Shown here in pieces: positions 4,943-11,228 of a stretch of 11,228 nucleotides of DNA (position 1 is its first letter; each line of letters opens with the position of its first letter). This DNA is from Candidatus Nitrotoga sp. CP45 (GTDB taxonomy: Bacteria; Bacteroidota; Bacteroidia; Flavobacteriales; Flavobacteriaceae). Location of the stretch: contig CALQCV020000038.1 in assembly GCA_943329165.2 (NCBI GenBank), positions 1 to 11,228 of the forward strand, written 5' to 3'. The translations under genes were made by a program, and so were the position numbers. The notes beneath the pieces were generated by a model, which saw only the letters and a program-made list of their open reading frames with translations, was not told the origin of the DNA and made no database searches.

Positions 4943-6982
4943 ATGCAACTAAAAAACAAACTTACCCTTAGCATGCTTTCGGCTTTATTCGCGATAAGCT
5001 GCAGCAAAAAAGAAATTCAATACGAAGATCCATTACTTACTAATCGAGACACAACTGTAAATCCTGGAGATGATTTTTTTCATTATGCCAATGGAGGTTG
5101 GTTTACAAAACATCCTATTCCAAGTACGGAAAGCAGTAACGGAATTTTTAGAACTATAGGCGATACCATTAATGCTCAGATTAAAAACATTTGTGAAAAA
5201 TCAGCAGAAAACAAAAACGCTGCAAAAGGAAGCAACGAACAAAAGATAGGTGATTTTTATGCCTCTGGAATGGATACGGTATCGATTGAAAAAGCAGGCT
5301 TGAAACCGCTACGTGTGACTTTGTCAAAAATTGAAGCGATTACCGATGTTCCTACTTTAATGAACACTATTGGTTATCTTCATACCATTGGTGCTGGTCC
5401 GGCGTTCTCGTTTTATGTCGGGCAAGATGATAAAATAAGTTCAAAAAATGCTTTGTTCTTCGGACAAGGTGGTTTGGGTTTGGGTAATAGAGATTACTAT
5501 TTCAATACAGATGCTGAAGCGGTAAAAATCAGAACAGAATATGTAAAGCATTTGCAAGCTATGTGGCTATTAACGGGAGGCGATGAGGTGACAGCAAAAA
5601 ATGCTGCCGCTACTATTATGAAATTGGAAACTGATTTAGCTAAAAACAGCAGAAAATTAGAAGCACTCCGTGATCCAATAAAAAATTACAACAAGATGAC
5701 TTTGGCGCAATTCAAATCATCAACACCATCTATAGCTTGGGAAAATGTTTTGCCACAATTGGGGATTTCAAAAGCTGATACAGTTATTGTAGGTCAGCCA
5801 GAATTTTATAGAGGATTGGATAAGATTATCACTTCCTATAGTATTGCAGATTGGAAAATGTATTTGAAATGGGATTTAGTTAACTCCTATGCTTCTTTTC
5901 TTAATAATGCTATCGAAAAGCAAAACTTTGCTTTTTATTCAACGGTATTAGATGGTGTTAAAGAGCAAAAACCAAGATGGAAACGAATTGTGGAGCAAAC
6001 AGATGGCTCATTAGGAGAATTAATAGGCCAAGTGTATGTTACTGATTATTTGCCAAAAGGTTCAAAAGAAAAACTTTTAGAAATAGGGAATAACATTCGT
6101 GATGTATATGCAGAACACATTAAGAGATTGGATTGGATGAGTGAGGAAACCAAGAAAAAAGCACTTTTTAAATTAAGTAAAATTGTAATGAAGGTAGGAT
6201 ATCCCGATAAATGGAAGGATATGAGCAGTGTTATTATCAAAAGAAATGACTATTGCGCCAATGTTATGGCAGTGAATAAATGGGAATACAATTATATGAT
6301 AAATAAATATGGCAAACCGGTTGACAGAACTGAATGGGGAATGTATCCACAAACGTATAATGCTTATTATAATCCAAGTAACAATGAAATTTGTGTTCCT
6401 GCCTGTAATATTTTAGTTCCAGGATTTGAAGGAAGAATGCCAGATGATGCTATTTTGTATGGTATAATTGGCGGTTCAACATTTGGTCACGAAATCACAC
6501 ATGGTTTTGATGATCAAGGAAGTCAGTACGATGACAAAGGTAATCTGAAAGATTGGTGGACAGCAGAAGATAAAGCAAAGTTTACTCAGAAAACAAAAGC
6601 AATTGTTGCGCAATTCAACAAGTTCGAACCGCTTAAAGGTAAGTTTGTAAATGGTGATGCAACACAAGGGGAAAACATCGCTGATTTAGGTGGCGTTGTT
6701 ATGGGATATGAAGCTTTCAAAAAAACAGCTCAATACAAGAATAATGAAAAAATAAGCAATTTATCACCAGACCAACGATACTTCTTGGCCTATGGTTATG
6801 CTTGGATGGTACATGCTAAAGATGAAGCAATATCGAGACAAATTATGTCTGATGTTCATTCGCCGGCACAATACAGAATCAATGGTCCCTTGATGAATAT
6901 TCCGGAATTTTATAAAGCGTTCAACGTAAAGCCAAGAGATAAAATGTATCTGTCTGAAAAAGAGAGAGTAGTCATTTGGTAA
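4943..6982 (+). CDS. M13 family zinc metallopeptidase lipoprotein (PepO-like)
   Basis: This 679-residue protein belongs to the neprilysin/PepO (M13) family of zinc endopeptidases that cut oligopeptides. A lipoprotein signal ends in FAISC with Cys20 as the lipidated residue. The next residues (SKKEIQ) do not resemble the acidic surface-export signal described for Bacteroidota lipoproteins, so a periplasm-facing anchor is more likely. The N-terminal M13 domain spans about 37-420 (starts PGDDFFHYANGGW). The catalytic domain has NAYYNP (473-478) for substrate backbone binding, HEITH (516-520) with zinc ligands His516/His520 and catalytic Glu517, and ENIADLGG (578-585) with third ligand Glu578 and Asp582. 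It also has HSPAQYRINGP with His639 and Arg645, and a C-terminal VVIW in place of the common CxVW. Length and all active-site residues are normal. It has its own promoter. Only a weak, T-less hairpin (6999-7018) follows. Confidence 0.95.
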   Translation: MQLKNKLTLSMLSALFAISCSKKEIQYEDPLLTNRDTTVNPGDDFFHYANGGWFTKHPIPSTESSNGIFRTIGDTINAQIKNICEKSAENKNAAKGSNEQKIGDFYASGMDTVSIEKAGLKPLRVTLSKIEAITDVPTLMNTIGYLHTIGAGPAFSFYVGQDDKISSKNALFFGQGGLGLGNRDYYFNTDAEAVKIRTEYVKHLQAMWLLTGGDEVTAKNAAATIMKLETDLAKNSRKLEALRDPIKNYNKMTLAQFKSSTPSIAWENVLPQLGISKADTVIVGQPEFYRGLDKIITSYSIADWKMYLKWDLVNSYASFLNNAIEKQNFAFYSTVLDGVKEQKPRWKRIVEQTDGSLGELIGQVYVTDYLPKGSKEKLLEIGNNIRDVYAEHIKRLDWMSEETKKKALFKLSKIVMKVGYPDKWKDMSSVIIKRNDYCANVMAVNKWEYNYMINKYGKPVDRTEWGMYPQTYNAYYNPSNNEICVPACNILVPGFEGRMPDDAILYGIIGGSTFGHEITHGFDDQGSQYDDKGNLKDWWTAEDKAKFTQKTKAIVAQFNKFEPLKGKFVNGDATQGENIADLGGVVMGYEAFKKTAQYKNNEKISNLSPDQRYFLAYGYAWMVHAKDEAISRQIMSDVHSPAQYRINGPLMNIPEFYKAFNVKPRDKMYLSEKERVVIW

Positions 6983-7020
6983 TGTCTGACAAGTCCTAAA
7001 TAATCGATACAGATTATTAG

Positions 7021-7134
7021 ACAAAAACATATAAAACCTTAATAGATGTTTGCAGTTATGCTAATGGTATTTACATAATAAATGTAACTTCAGAAAATGG
7101 ACAAGTATATACTAAAAAGCTAATTAAGAACTAA
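7021..7134 (+). pseudogene. Orphan T9SS type A sorting-domain tail (gene relic)
   Basis: The frame ending with TAA at 7132-7134 reads as the last ~30-37 residues of a T9SS C-terminal sorting domain: LIDVCSYANGIYIINVTS, then ENGQVYTKKLIKN and stop. This matches the usual ending of such domains (x-DVSS-x-x-x-GIY-hydrophobic-V, a short turn, then KKLI-K). There is no start codon in frame and a TAG sits immediately before at 7018-7020, so it cannot be expressed as it stands. Another frame just upstream (6999-7034, ending RLLDKNI) resembles the preceding part of such a domain, which would imply a frameshift, but this is less certain. The rest of the secreted protein is gone, probably by deletion. 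T9SS cargo genes are common in flavobacteria, and porX nearby shows that the system is present. Confidence 0.75.
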
Positions 7135-7171
7135 TTGTGCTGTTATAGTCAGACTGTTTTAATATCTATTG

Positions 7172-7190
7172 AAGTAAAGTTTACTTTTTT
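7172..7190 (+). terminator. Weak terminator-like hairpin after the relic
   Basis: AAGTA (7172-7176) and TACTT (7182-7186) flank a five-base centre and are followed by T residues to 7190. The stem is short and AT-rich. It may be the surviving terminator of the lost T9SS cargo gene whose tail ends 38 bases earlier. Confidence 0.3.
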
Positions 7191-7279
7191 AACAAATTAT
7201 GCGTCTATAAAATTGCAAAATCGCATATAGTTATTCAAATTAATTACTAATATTGCATAATTATTAAAAAATTGTAAAT

Positions 7280-8281
7280 ATGTCTTTTTTAGAAAAAAAG
7301 TTTTCTTGGCTTTCTGTGATAATTTTTTCAGCAGTTGCCGTACTAGTTTTCTTTTCGATTACTAGTTGGATCCATTGTGATGATAATATATCAGAAACGG
7401 CAAATAATAAATATTCCTGTAATTATGATATAAAGCGTTTAAGTGGTTTAAAATATATAAAACCAATAATGTTTGTTGATGACGAATGCGAGTCAGATGA
7501 CATGCAAGATATTAAACTGCAAATTGTTGAAATTGTTAATAGATATAAAAATTTTGAAGGAGTTACTTCAGCTTCAATTTATCTCAGACAGTTTTCAACC
7601 AATGAGTGGATGTGTGTAAATGAAACAGATAAATTTGAACCTGGCTCTCTTTTTAAAGTACCAGTGTTGATGAGTATTTTAAAAATGTGTGAAGAAAATC
7701 CGAGCTTTATCAATAAGCGCATTTCTTATAATAATCTTATAGATGATGGTAAAAATGTAGCTTATAAATCAAAGTCTATTCAATTAGGACAAAGTTATAC
7801 GGTAAAAGAATTGTTGACTTATATGATAAAATATTCAGACAATCAAGCAACAATATTGTTAGAGTCCAATATGAAATCAGAAGTTTTACAAAAACTTTTT
7901 ACTGATCTGGGTTTAGAAGCACCTAATATTTACGCAACACAATATTTTTTTACAACTACTCAATATTCATTATTTATTAGAGCTATTTATAATGCGTGTT
8001 ATTTATCGATTAATGATTCGGAATTTGCCGCAAAGCTTTTGAGCGAATGTAATTTTAAAGATGGAATAGTGAGTGGGTTACCCAAAGGAACTCCAATAAT
8101 ACATAAATTTGGAGAATCGGGTAATCAAGTCGAAATGCAGTTACACGAATCAGCCATTATTTATGCCTATAACAAACCTTTTTTATTAACTATAATGACC
8201 AAAGGCAAGGACAATAAAACATTAGCAAAACTTATTAAAGAAGTATCAAATAAGGTATATACCGAAATGGCGAATAAATAA
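7280..8281 (+). CDS. Membrane-anchored serine hydrolase, class A beta-lactamase fold
   Basis: This 333-residue protein has an N-terminal hydrophobic segment (about 11-29) after a basic start, a signal anchor or uncleaved signal, so the catalytic part should be in the periplasm. The penicillin-binding/class A lactamase motifs are present in order: S123-L-F-K126 (SxxK, in PGSLFKVP), S186-D187-N188 (SDN), and K276-F-G278 in place of KTG. The ExxLN motif holding the general base Glu166 of true class A lactamases is not visible in the expected region (about 215-235, rich in Tyr, Phe and Thr). I therefore read it as a serine hydrolase or peptidase-like relative, not a resistance enzyme. Its codon use is more AT-rich than that of its neighbours. 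The best -7 candidate (TAATATTG, 7248-7255) has one mismatch and no good -33. The region between the membrane segment and residue 75 is Cys- and Asp-rich and unassigned. Confidence 0.85.
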   Translation: MSFLEKKFSWLSVIIFSAVAVLVFFSITSWIHCDDNISETANNKYSCNYDIKRLSGLKYIKPIMFVDDECESDDMQDIKLQIVEIVNRYKNFEGVTSASIYLRQFSTNEWMCVNETDKFEPGSLFKVPVLMSILKMCEENPSFINKRISYNNLIDDGKNVAYKSKSIQLGQSYTVKELLTYMIKYSDNQATILLESNMKSEVLQKLFTDLGLEAPNIYATQYFFTTTQYSLFIRAIYNACYLSINDSEFAAKLLSECNFKDGIVSGLPKGTPIIHKFGESGNQVEMQLHESAIIYAYNKPFLLTIMTKGKDNKTLAKLIKEVSNKVYTEMANK

Positions 8282-8370
8282 AACTAATTTAAGTTTGATA
8301 GGTCTTTAACAATTTAAAATCAATTTTTTGAATATGCACATCGGGTTAGAGCATGTTTAAATACTTATAA

Positions 8371-8400
8371 ACAAAGCTTCTCATAATTGGGAAGCTTTGT
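8371..8400 (+). terminator. Hairpin terminator after the serine hydrolase
   Basis: ACAAAGCTTC (8371-8380) is the exact reverse complement of 8391-8400. Three more pairs (one G-T) extend the stem inward to a 4-base loop. The tail is only partly T-rich (TTATATTTG), so it may be leaky. The right arm abuts the -7 element of the following gene and covers the TTG at 8397. Confidence 0.65.
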
Positions 8401-8408
8401 TATATTTG
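8401..8408 (+). promoter_or_regulatory. -7 promoter element of the first guanidino-hydrolase gene
   Basis: TATATTTG is an exact TAnnTTTG, 21 bases before the ATG at 8430, giving a leader of about 15 bases. No convincing -33 element lies 17-23 bases upstream because that space is filled by the hairpin. Confidence 0.45.
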
Positions 8409-8429
8409 TTCATTGCAAAAAGCTATTTT

Positions 8430-9344
8430 ATGCTACAATTAAATGTAAAAAACGAAACAGCACGACTACGAGCAGTTGTACTTGGATCAGCTGTAAATAA
8501 TGGTCCGTCACCAACAAAAGACGAAGCCTACGATCCAAAATCTTTAGAACATATTCTCGCCGGAACCTATCCTGTGGAAGCTGATATGGTCAAGGAAATG
8601 GAAGCTTTCAATCAGGTTTTTCAAAAGTATAATGTGAAAGTTTTTCGTCCGGAAATGATTGAAAACTACAATCAGATTTTTACGCGAGACATTGGTTTTG
8701 TGATAGATGATATTTTTATTAAAGCTAATATTCTTCCTGATAGAGAGCGCGAATTAGATGCTATACAATATATCATCGACCAAATAGATCCTGCAAAAGT
8801 GGTTCGCCCGCCCGAAGAAGTGCATATTGAAGGTGGCGATGTTATGCTTTGGAACGATTATATTTTTATCGGAACATATAAAGGTTCGGATTATAAAGAT
8901 TACATCACTGCACGGACAAATATGCAAGGTGTAAACTATATAAAAGACTTATTCCCGAATAAGATTGTCAAAGAATTTGACTTGGTAAAATCAAAATTAG
9001 AGGCTCGTGACAATGCTTTGCATCTCGATTGTTGCTTTCAACCTGTTGGAAAAACCAAAGGAATAATTTATAAAAGTGGTTTCCGTGAAGAAGCAGATTA
9101 TGTTTTTTTAGTTAAACTATTTGGAAAGGAAAATCTTTTTCACATCACCCGTGACGAAATGTATCATATGAATTCCAATGTGTTTTCTATTGATGACAAT
9201 GTTGTGGTTTCAGAAAAAAACTTTACAAGATTAAACAATTGGCTTCGTGAAAACGGATTTGTTGTTGAAGAAATACCCTATGCTGAAATAGCAAAGCAAG
9301 AAGGACTTTTGCGCTGCTCAACTTTACCCTTAATTAGGGATTAG
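8430..9344 (+). CDS. DDAH/arginine-deiminase-like guanidino hydrolase
   Basis: This 304-residue protein belongs to the guanidino-group-modifying (amidinotransferase/deiminase) superfamily, which attacks the guanidine carbon of arginine or its derivatives with a cysteine. Visible motifs are FTRDIG (84-89), HIEGGD (132-137, substrate-binding Glu134 and Asp137), the catalytic His198 in ALHLDCCF with Asp200, and the nucleophile Cys296 in LLRCSTLPL near the C-terminus. The set is complete. Whether it acts on arginine, methylarginine or as an amidinotransferase cannot be told from motifs alone. I chose the ATG at 8430 over a TTG at 8397. The TTG lies inside the terminator hairpin and upstream of the likely transcription start, and its 11 extra residues are hydrophobic and unlike the family start. 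It is followed after 99 bases by a second enzyme of the same superfamily. Confidence 0.85.
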   Translation: MLQLNVKNETARLRAVVLGSAVNNGPSPTKDEAYDPKSLEHILAGTYPVEADMVKEMEAFNQVFQKYNVKVFRPEMIENYNQIFTRDIGFVIDDIFIKANILPDRERELDAIQYIIDQIDPAKVVRPPEEVHIEGGDVMLWNDYIFIGTYKGSDYKDYITARTNMQGVNYIKDLFPNKIVKEFDLVKSKLEARDNALHLDCCFQPVGKTKGIIYKSGFREEADYVFLVKLFGKENLFHITRDEMYHMNSNVFSIDDNVVVSEKNFTRLNNWLRENGFVVEEIPYAEIAKQEGLLRCSTLPLIRD

Positions 9345-9349
9345 TTTCA

Positions 9350-9418
9350 TGGTTTTCGGTTATCTGTTATTCCAGATAATTTAAAACAGAGAACCGAGTA
9401 CAGAAAACAGAAAACCGA
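9350..9418. repeat. Word-repeat spacer between the two hydrolase genes
   Basis: The gap contains repeated GGTTTTC/GGTTATC words on the left and their complements (GAGAACCGA, GAAAACAGAAAACCG) on the right. TCGGTTATCTGTTAT at about 9356-9370 matches the reverse complement of AAAACAGAGAACCGA at about 9383-9397 except at two positions. A perfect 6-bp stem TATCTG/CAGATA (9361-9366, 9373-9378) lies inside. The transcript could fold into a hairpin that separates or attenuates the two genes. Confidence 0.55.
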
Positions 9419-9443
9419 CAACATATATAAGATAACAGAAACA

Positions 9444-10379
9444 ATGAAACAAACTACCAACTCCATATTAATGATTCGTCCTGTAGCTTTTCGCATGAAC
9501 GAACAAACGGCTGTGAATAATTACTACCAAAAAGTACTAGACGGACTTTCGCCCGAAACAGTGAATGCCAAAGCGCAAAAAGAGTTTGATACTTTTGTAG
9601 CCAAATTGCGAAAAGCAGGTGTGAATGTGACTGTTGTTGAAGACACTTTAGAACCAAACACACCAGACAGTATTTTTCCAAATAACTGGATTTCGTTTCA
9701 CGAAAGTGGTGATGTGGCTTTGTATCCAATGTTTGCCGAAAATCGCCGTGCCGAAAGAAGAGAAGATATACTTGACATTCTGGAAGAGGAAGGTTTCCAG
9801 ATTAACCAAATTGTAGATTACACTTCGGCTGAAGAAGACAATGTTTTCTTAGAAGGAACAGGAAGTTTGCTTTTAGACAGAGAAAACGGAAAAGCTTATT
9901 GTGCGCTTTCACCAAGAGCTGACGAAGAAGTAATGATTGAGTTTTGCGAAGATTTTGAATTAACTCCAGTTATCTTCGAAGCATTCCAAACGGTTAACGG
10001 TGAACGAAAACTGATTTATCATACTAACGTGATGATGTGTCTAGGCGATACATTTGCCGTAATTTGTGCCGATTGTATTGATGACAAAAAAGAGCGCAAA
10101 ATGGTACTAGACAGCCTTCGTGGAGATGATAAAGAAATTATCTTAATCACCGAAGAGCAAGTGAATAACTTCGCTGGAAACATGCTTGAAGTAAAAGGAA
10201 AAAACGAAGAACGTTTCTTGGTAATGAGTGAATCTGCGTTTAAAAGTTTGACCAAAAAACAAATCGCGCAAATTGAAGCGCACGTCGAAATAATTCACTC
10301 TAGTTTAGATACCATCGAAGCCTGTGGAGGCGGAAGTGCAAGATGCATGATGGCAGAAATTTTTCTTCCGAAAAATTAA
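9444..10379 (+). CDS. ctlX: CtlX-type citrulline hydrolase (deiminase superfamily)
   Basis: This 311-residue protein matches the arginine-deiminase-related family named CtlX after the Francisella citrulline-utilisation enzyme, which releases ornithine from citrulline. Signatures are IRPVAFRMN (11-19), PDSIFPNNW (74-82), FLEGTGS (135-141) with the substrate-side Glu137, YHTNVMM (192-198) with catalytic His193, NNFAGNMLE (241-249), and GGGSARCMMAE (295-305) with the probable nucleophile Cys301. All family landmarks are present and the length is normal. It follows another guanidino-modifying enzyme on the same strand, and no TAnnTTTG element is seen in the 99-base gap, so co-transcription is likely. 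Together they could convert arginine to citrulline and then to ornithine, but the substrate of either is inferred. The ATG at 9444 is preceded by an A-rich stretch and no Shine-Dalgarno site, as expected in this group. Confidence 0.88.
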   Translation: MKQTTNSILMIRPVAFRMNEQTAVNNYYQKVLDGLSPETVNAKAQKEFDTFVAKLRKAGVNVTVVEDTLEPNTPDSIFPNNWISFHESGDVALYPMFAENRRAERREDILDILEEEGFQINQIVDYTSAEEDNVFLEGTGSLLLDRENGKAYCALSPRADEEVMIEFCEDFELTPVIFEAFQTVNGERKLIYHTNVMMCLGDTFAVICADCIDDKKERKMVLDSLRGDDKEIILITEEQVNNFAGNMLEVKGKNEERFLVMSESAFKSLTKKQIAQIEAHVEIIHSSLDTIEACGGGSARCMMAEIFLPKN

Positions 10380-10384
10380 TTATG

Positions 10385-10427
10385 AGTTATGAGTTGCGAT
10401 TTAACTTATACCTCAAGACTCATAACT
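10385..10427. terminator. Shared hairpin between convergent ctlX and marC-like genes
   Basis: AGTTATGAGT (10385-10394) is the exact reverse complement of ACTCATAACT (10418-10427), with a 23-base loop. It starts six bases after the ctlX stop codon, and its right arm overlaps the stop codon of the convergent membrane-protein gene (10426-10428). The left arm is a tandem word (TATGAGT TATGAGT). The position suggests a bidirectional terminator, although strong T tracts are missing. Confidence 0.5.
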
Positions 10428-11049
10428 AAATTCCTCTAATAATACTCAGAACAGAGCTTATTATATATTGAATTCCAATTGCAATAGTTAAGAAACCAAC
10501 AATTCTGGAAATTGCAACTATACCTGATTGCCCAAGTATATTTGCCAAATAGTGTGCGCTGCGTAAAATTAGAAAAATAATTATAGCGATAACCAATATC
10601 GCAAGGGAAGATATAATAATTTCATTTGTAGTGTTGTGCTCTTGATAAAACGCAATCAATAACGAAATAGAGCCCGGCCCAGCTAACATAGGCATTGCCA
10701 AAGGCGTTAATGCAATATCATTTCTATTTTCAATATCTTGTTGTACTTTTTTACCGATACCACGATTCTTACTGAATTTTCCATTCAAAAGAGAAAACCC
10801 AGAGCTCGCAATAATAATTCCACCAGCAATACGAAGTGCGGTGATTGTAATTCCGAAAAATGACAGCACATATTGTCCAATGAAGAAAGAAATAATCAGA
10901 ATAATGAACACATTTGCTGCAGTCCAAAGCGAAACGCGAGAGCGTTCTTTTTTTGTATAATCTTGCGTTAAACTAACGAATATTGGCACCGTTCCAATTG
11001 GATTTAGAACCGAAAAAAGCGCTGCGAATAGAAAAATAAAAAGCTCCAT
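10426..11049 (-). CDS. MarC family integral membrane protein
   Basis: This 207-residue protein has six predicted membrane segments at about 3-25, 42-60, 68-89, 117-137, 146-162 and 178-203, the layout of the MarC (UPF0056) family. Family signatures are NPIGTVPIF (16-24) in the first helix, RIAGGIIIA (73-81) and LTPLAMPMLAGPGSI (114-128) at the start of the second half. The two halves look like an internal duplication, as in the family. MarC proteins are often annotated as amino-acid or NAAT-type transporters, but the early claim of multiple antibiotic resistance was not upheld, so the substrate is unknown. It has an exact promoter element just upstream and converges on ctlX, with only 46 bases between stop codons. 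No functional link to the guanidino hydrolases can be shown beyond proximity. Confidence 0.92.
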   Translation of the reverse strand: MELFIFLFAALFSVLNPIGTVPIFVSLTQDYTKKERSRVSLWTAANVFIILIISFFIGQYVLSFFGITITALRIAGGIIIASSGFSLLNGKFSKNRGIGKKVQQDIENRNDIALTPLAMPMLAGPGSISLLIAFYQEHNTTNEIIISSLAILVIAIIIFLILRSAHYLANILGQSGIVAISRIVGFLTIAIGIQYIISSVLSIIRGI

Positions 11050-11060
11050 AGTTTTTTTTG

Positions 11061-11089
11061 CAAAGGTAAATCGGGAGTTTTACTTTAAA
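11061..11089 (-). promoter_or_regulatory. Promoter of the marC-like gene
   Basis: On the minus strand TTTA (11089-11086), 17 bases, then TACCTTTG (11068-11061), an exact TAnnTTTG. Transcription would start only a few bases before the ATG at 11049, giving a nearly leaderless message. Confidence 0.65.
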
Positions 11090-11174
11090 TATTAAATAGA
11101 ACCCGTTGGGTGAAATTAACCAAAAGTAATGAATAATATCTTTTTTGATTTAAATTTAAGGTCAATTAGAACCC

Positions 11175-11228
11175 AAATGTCAGTCTGAGCTTGTCGAAGA
11201 CATTTAAAAAGATGCATTTCGACAGGCT
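11175..11228. repeat. REP-like palindromic intergenic element, cut by window end
   Basis: AGCTTGTCGAA (11188-11198) and TTCGACAGGCT (11218-11228) are reverse complements except for one G-T-compatible position. The right arm would continue beyond the window. A second, perfect 7-bp inverted pair AAATGTC/GACATTT (11175-11181, 11199-11205) flanks the left arm. The motif CAGTCTGAGCTTGTCGAAGA is one I recognise as a common dispersed intergenic palindrome in flavobacterial genomes. Its higher GC content stands out from the surroundings. Confidence 0.65.

Noticed and set aside
7280..8281. Antibiotic-resistance beta-lactamase
   Set aside because: The ExxLN general-base motif of class A enzymes is not visible and KTG is KFG; a related serine hydrolase is the safer call.
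8397..8429. In-frame TTG extension of the first guanidino hydrolase
   Set aside because: It overlaps a terminator stem and lies upstream of the likely transcription start; the family-like sequence begins at the ATG at 8430.
10426..11049. Multiple-antibiotic-resistance function for the MarC-like protein
   Set aside because: The family name is historical; the resistance role was not supported, and sequence alone does not show a substrate.

Overview
The window looks like a chromosomal segment of a Flavobacterium-like member of the Bacteroidota. The support is low GC content, a PorX-type regulator of the type IX secretion system (T9SS), a remnant of a T9SS sorting tail, weak Shine-Dalgarno sites, and several copies of the Bacteroidota promoter element TAnnTTTG. 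There is no rRNA, tRNA, CRISPR array, insertion sequence or prophage gene that I can see. Family names come from recognising protein motifs by eye, not from a database search.

Left part (1-4426). The first 280 bases hold hairpins and no convincing gene. A short two-helix membrane ORF (+, 400-531) follows. Four minus-strand genes then read right to left: porX (response regulator plus PglZ domain), tsaE (tRNA t6A ATPase), an alanine-dehydrogenase-family gene, and a membrane-anchored DUF4258-like protein. porX and tsaE are probably co-transcribed. The last gene has its own candidate promoter.

Middle part (4427-8281, + strand). A 60-residue exported Cys/Lys-rich peptide has its own promoter and a strong terminator, so it is a single-gene unit. 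An M13 metallopeptidase lipoprotein follows, also with a good promoter. The spacer behind it carries an orphan C-terminal T9SS sorting tail with no start codon, the relic of a lost secreted-protein gene. Next is a membrane-anchored serine hydrolase of the class A beta-lactamase fold that lacks the lactamase general-base motif.

Right part (8282-11228). Two consecutive guanidino-group-modifying enzymes (a DDAH/arginine-deiminase-like hydrolase and a CtlX-type citrulline hydrolase) suggest stepwise breakdown of arginine or a related compound. They converge on a MarC-family membrane protein on the minus strand. The right edge cuts through a REP-like palindromic intergenic repeat.

The coding content is mostly ordinary for the family. 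The best material for a second look is the T9SS tail relic, the alanine dehydrogenase homologue with its catalytic histidine replaced, the small Cys-rich exported peptide, and a set of self-complementary 'word repeat' spacers between genes. I found no clear new multi-gene system.
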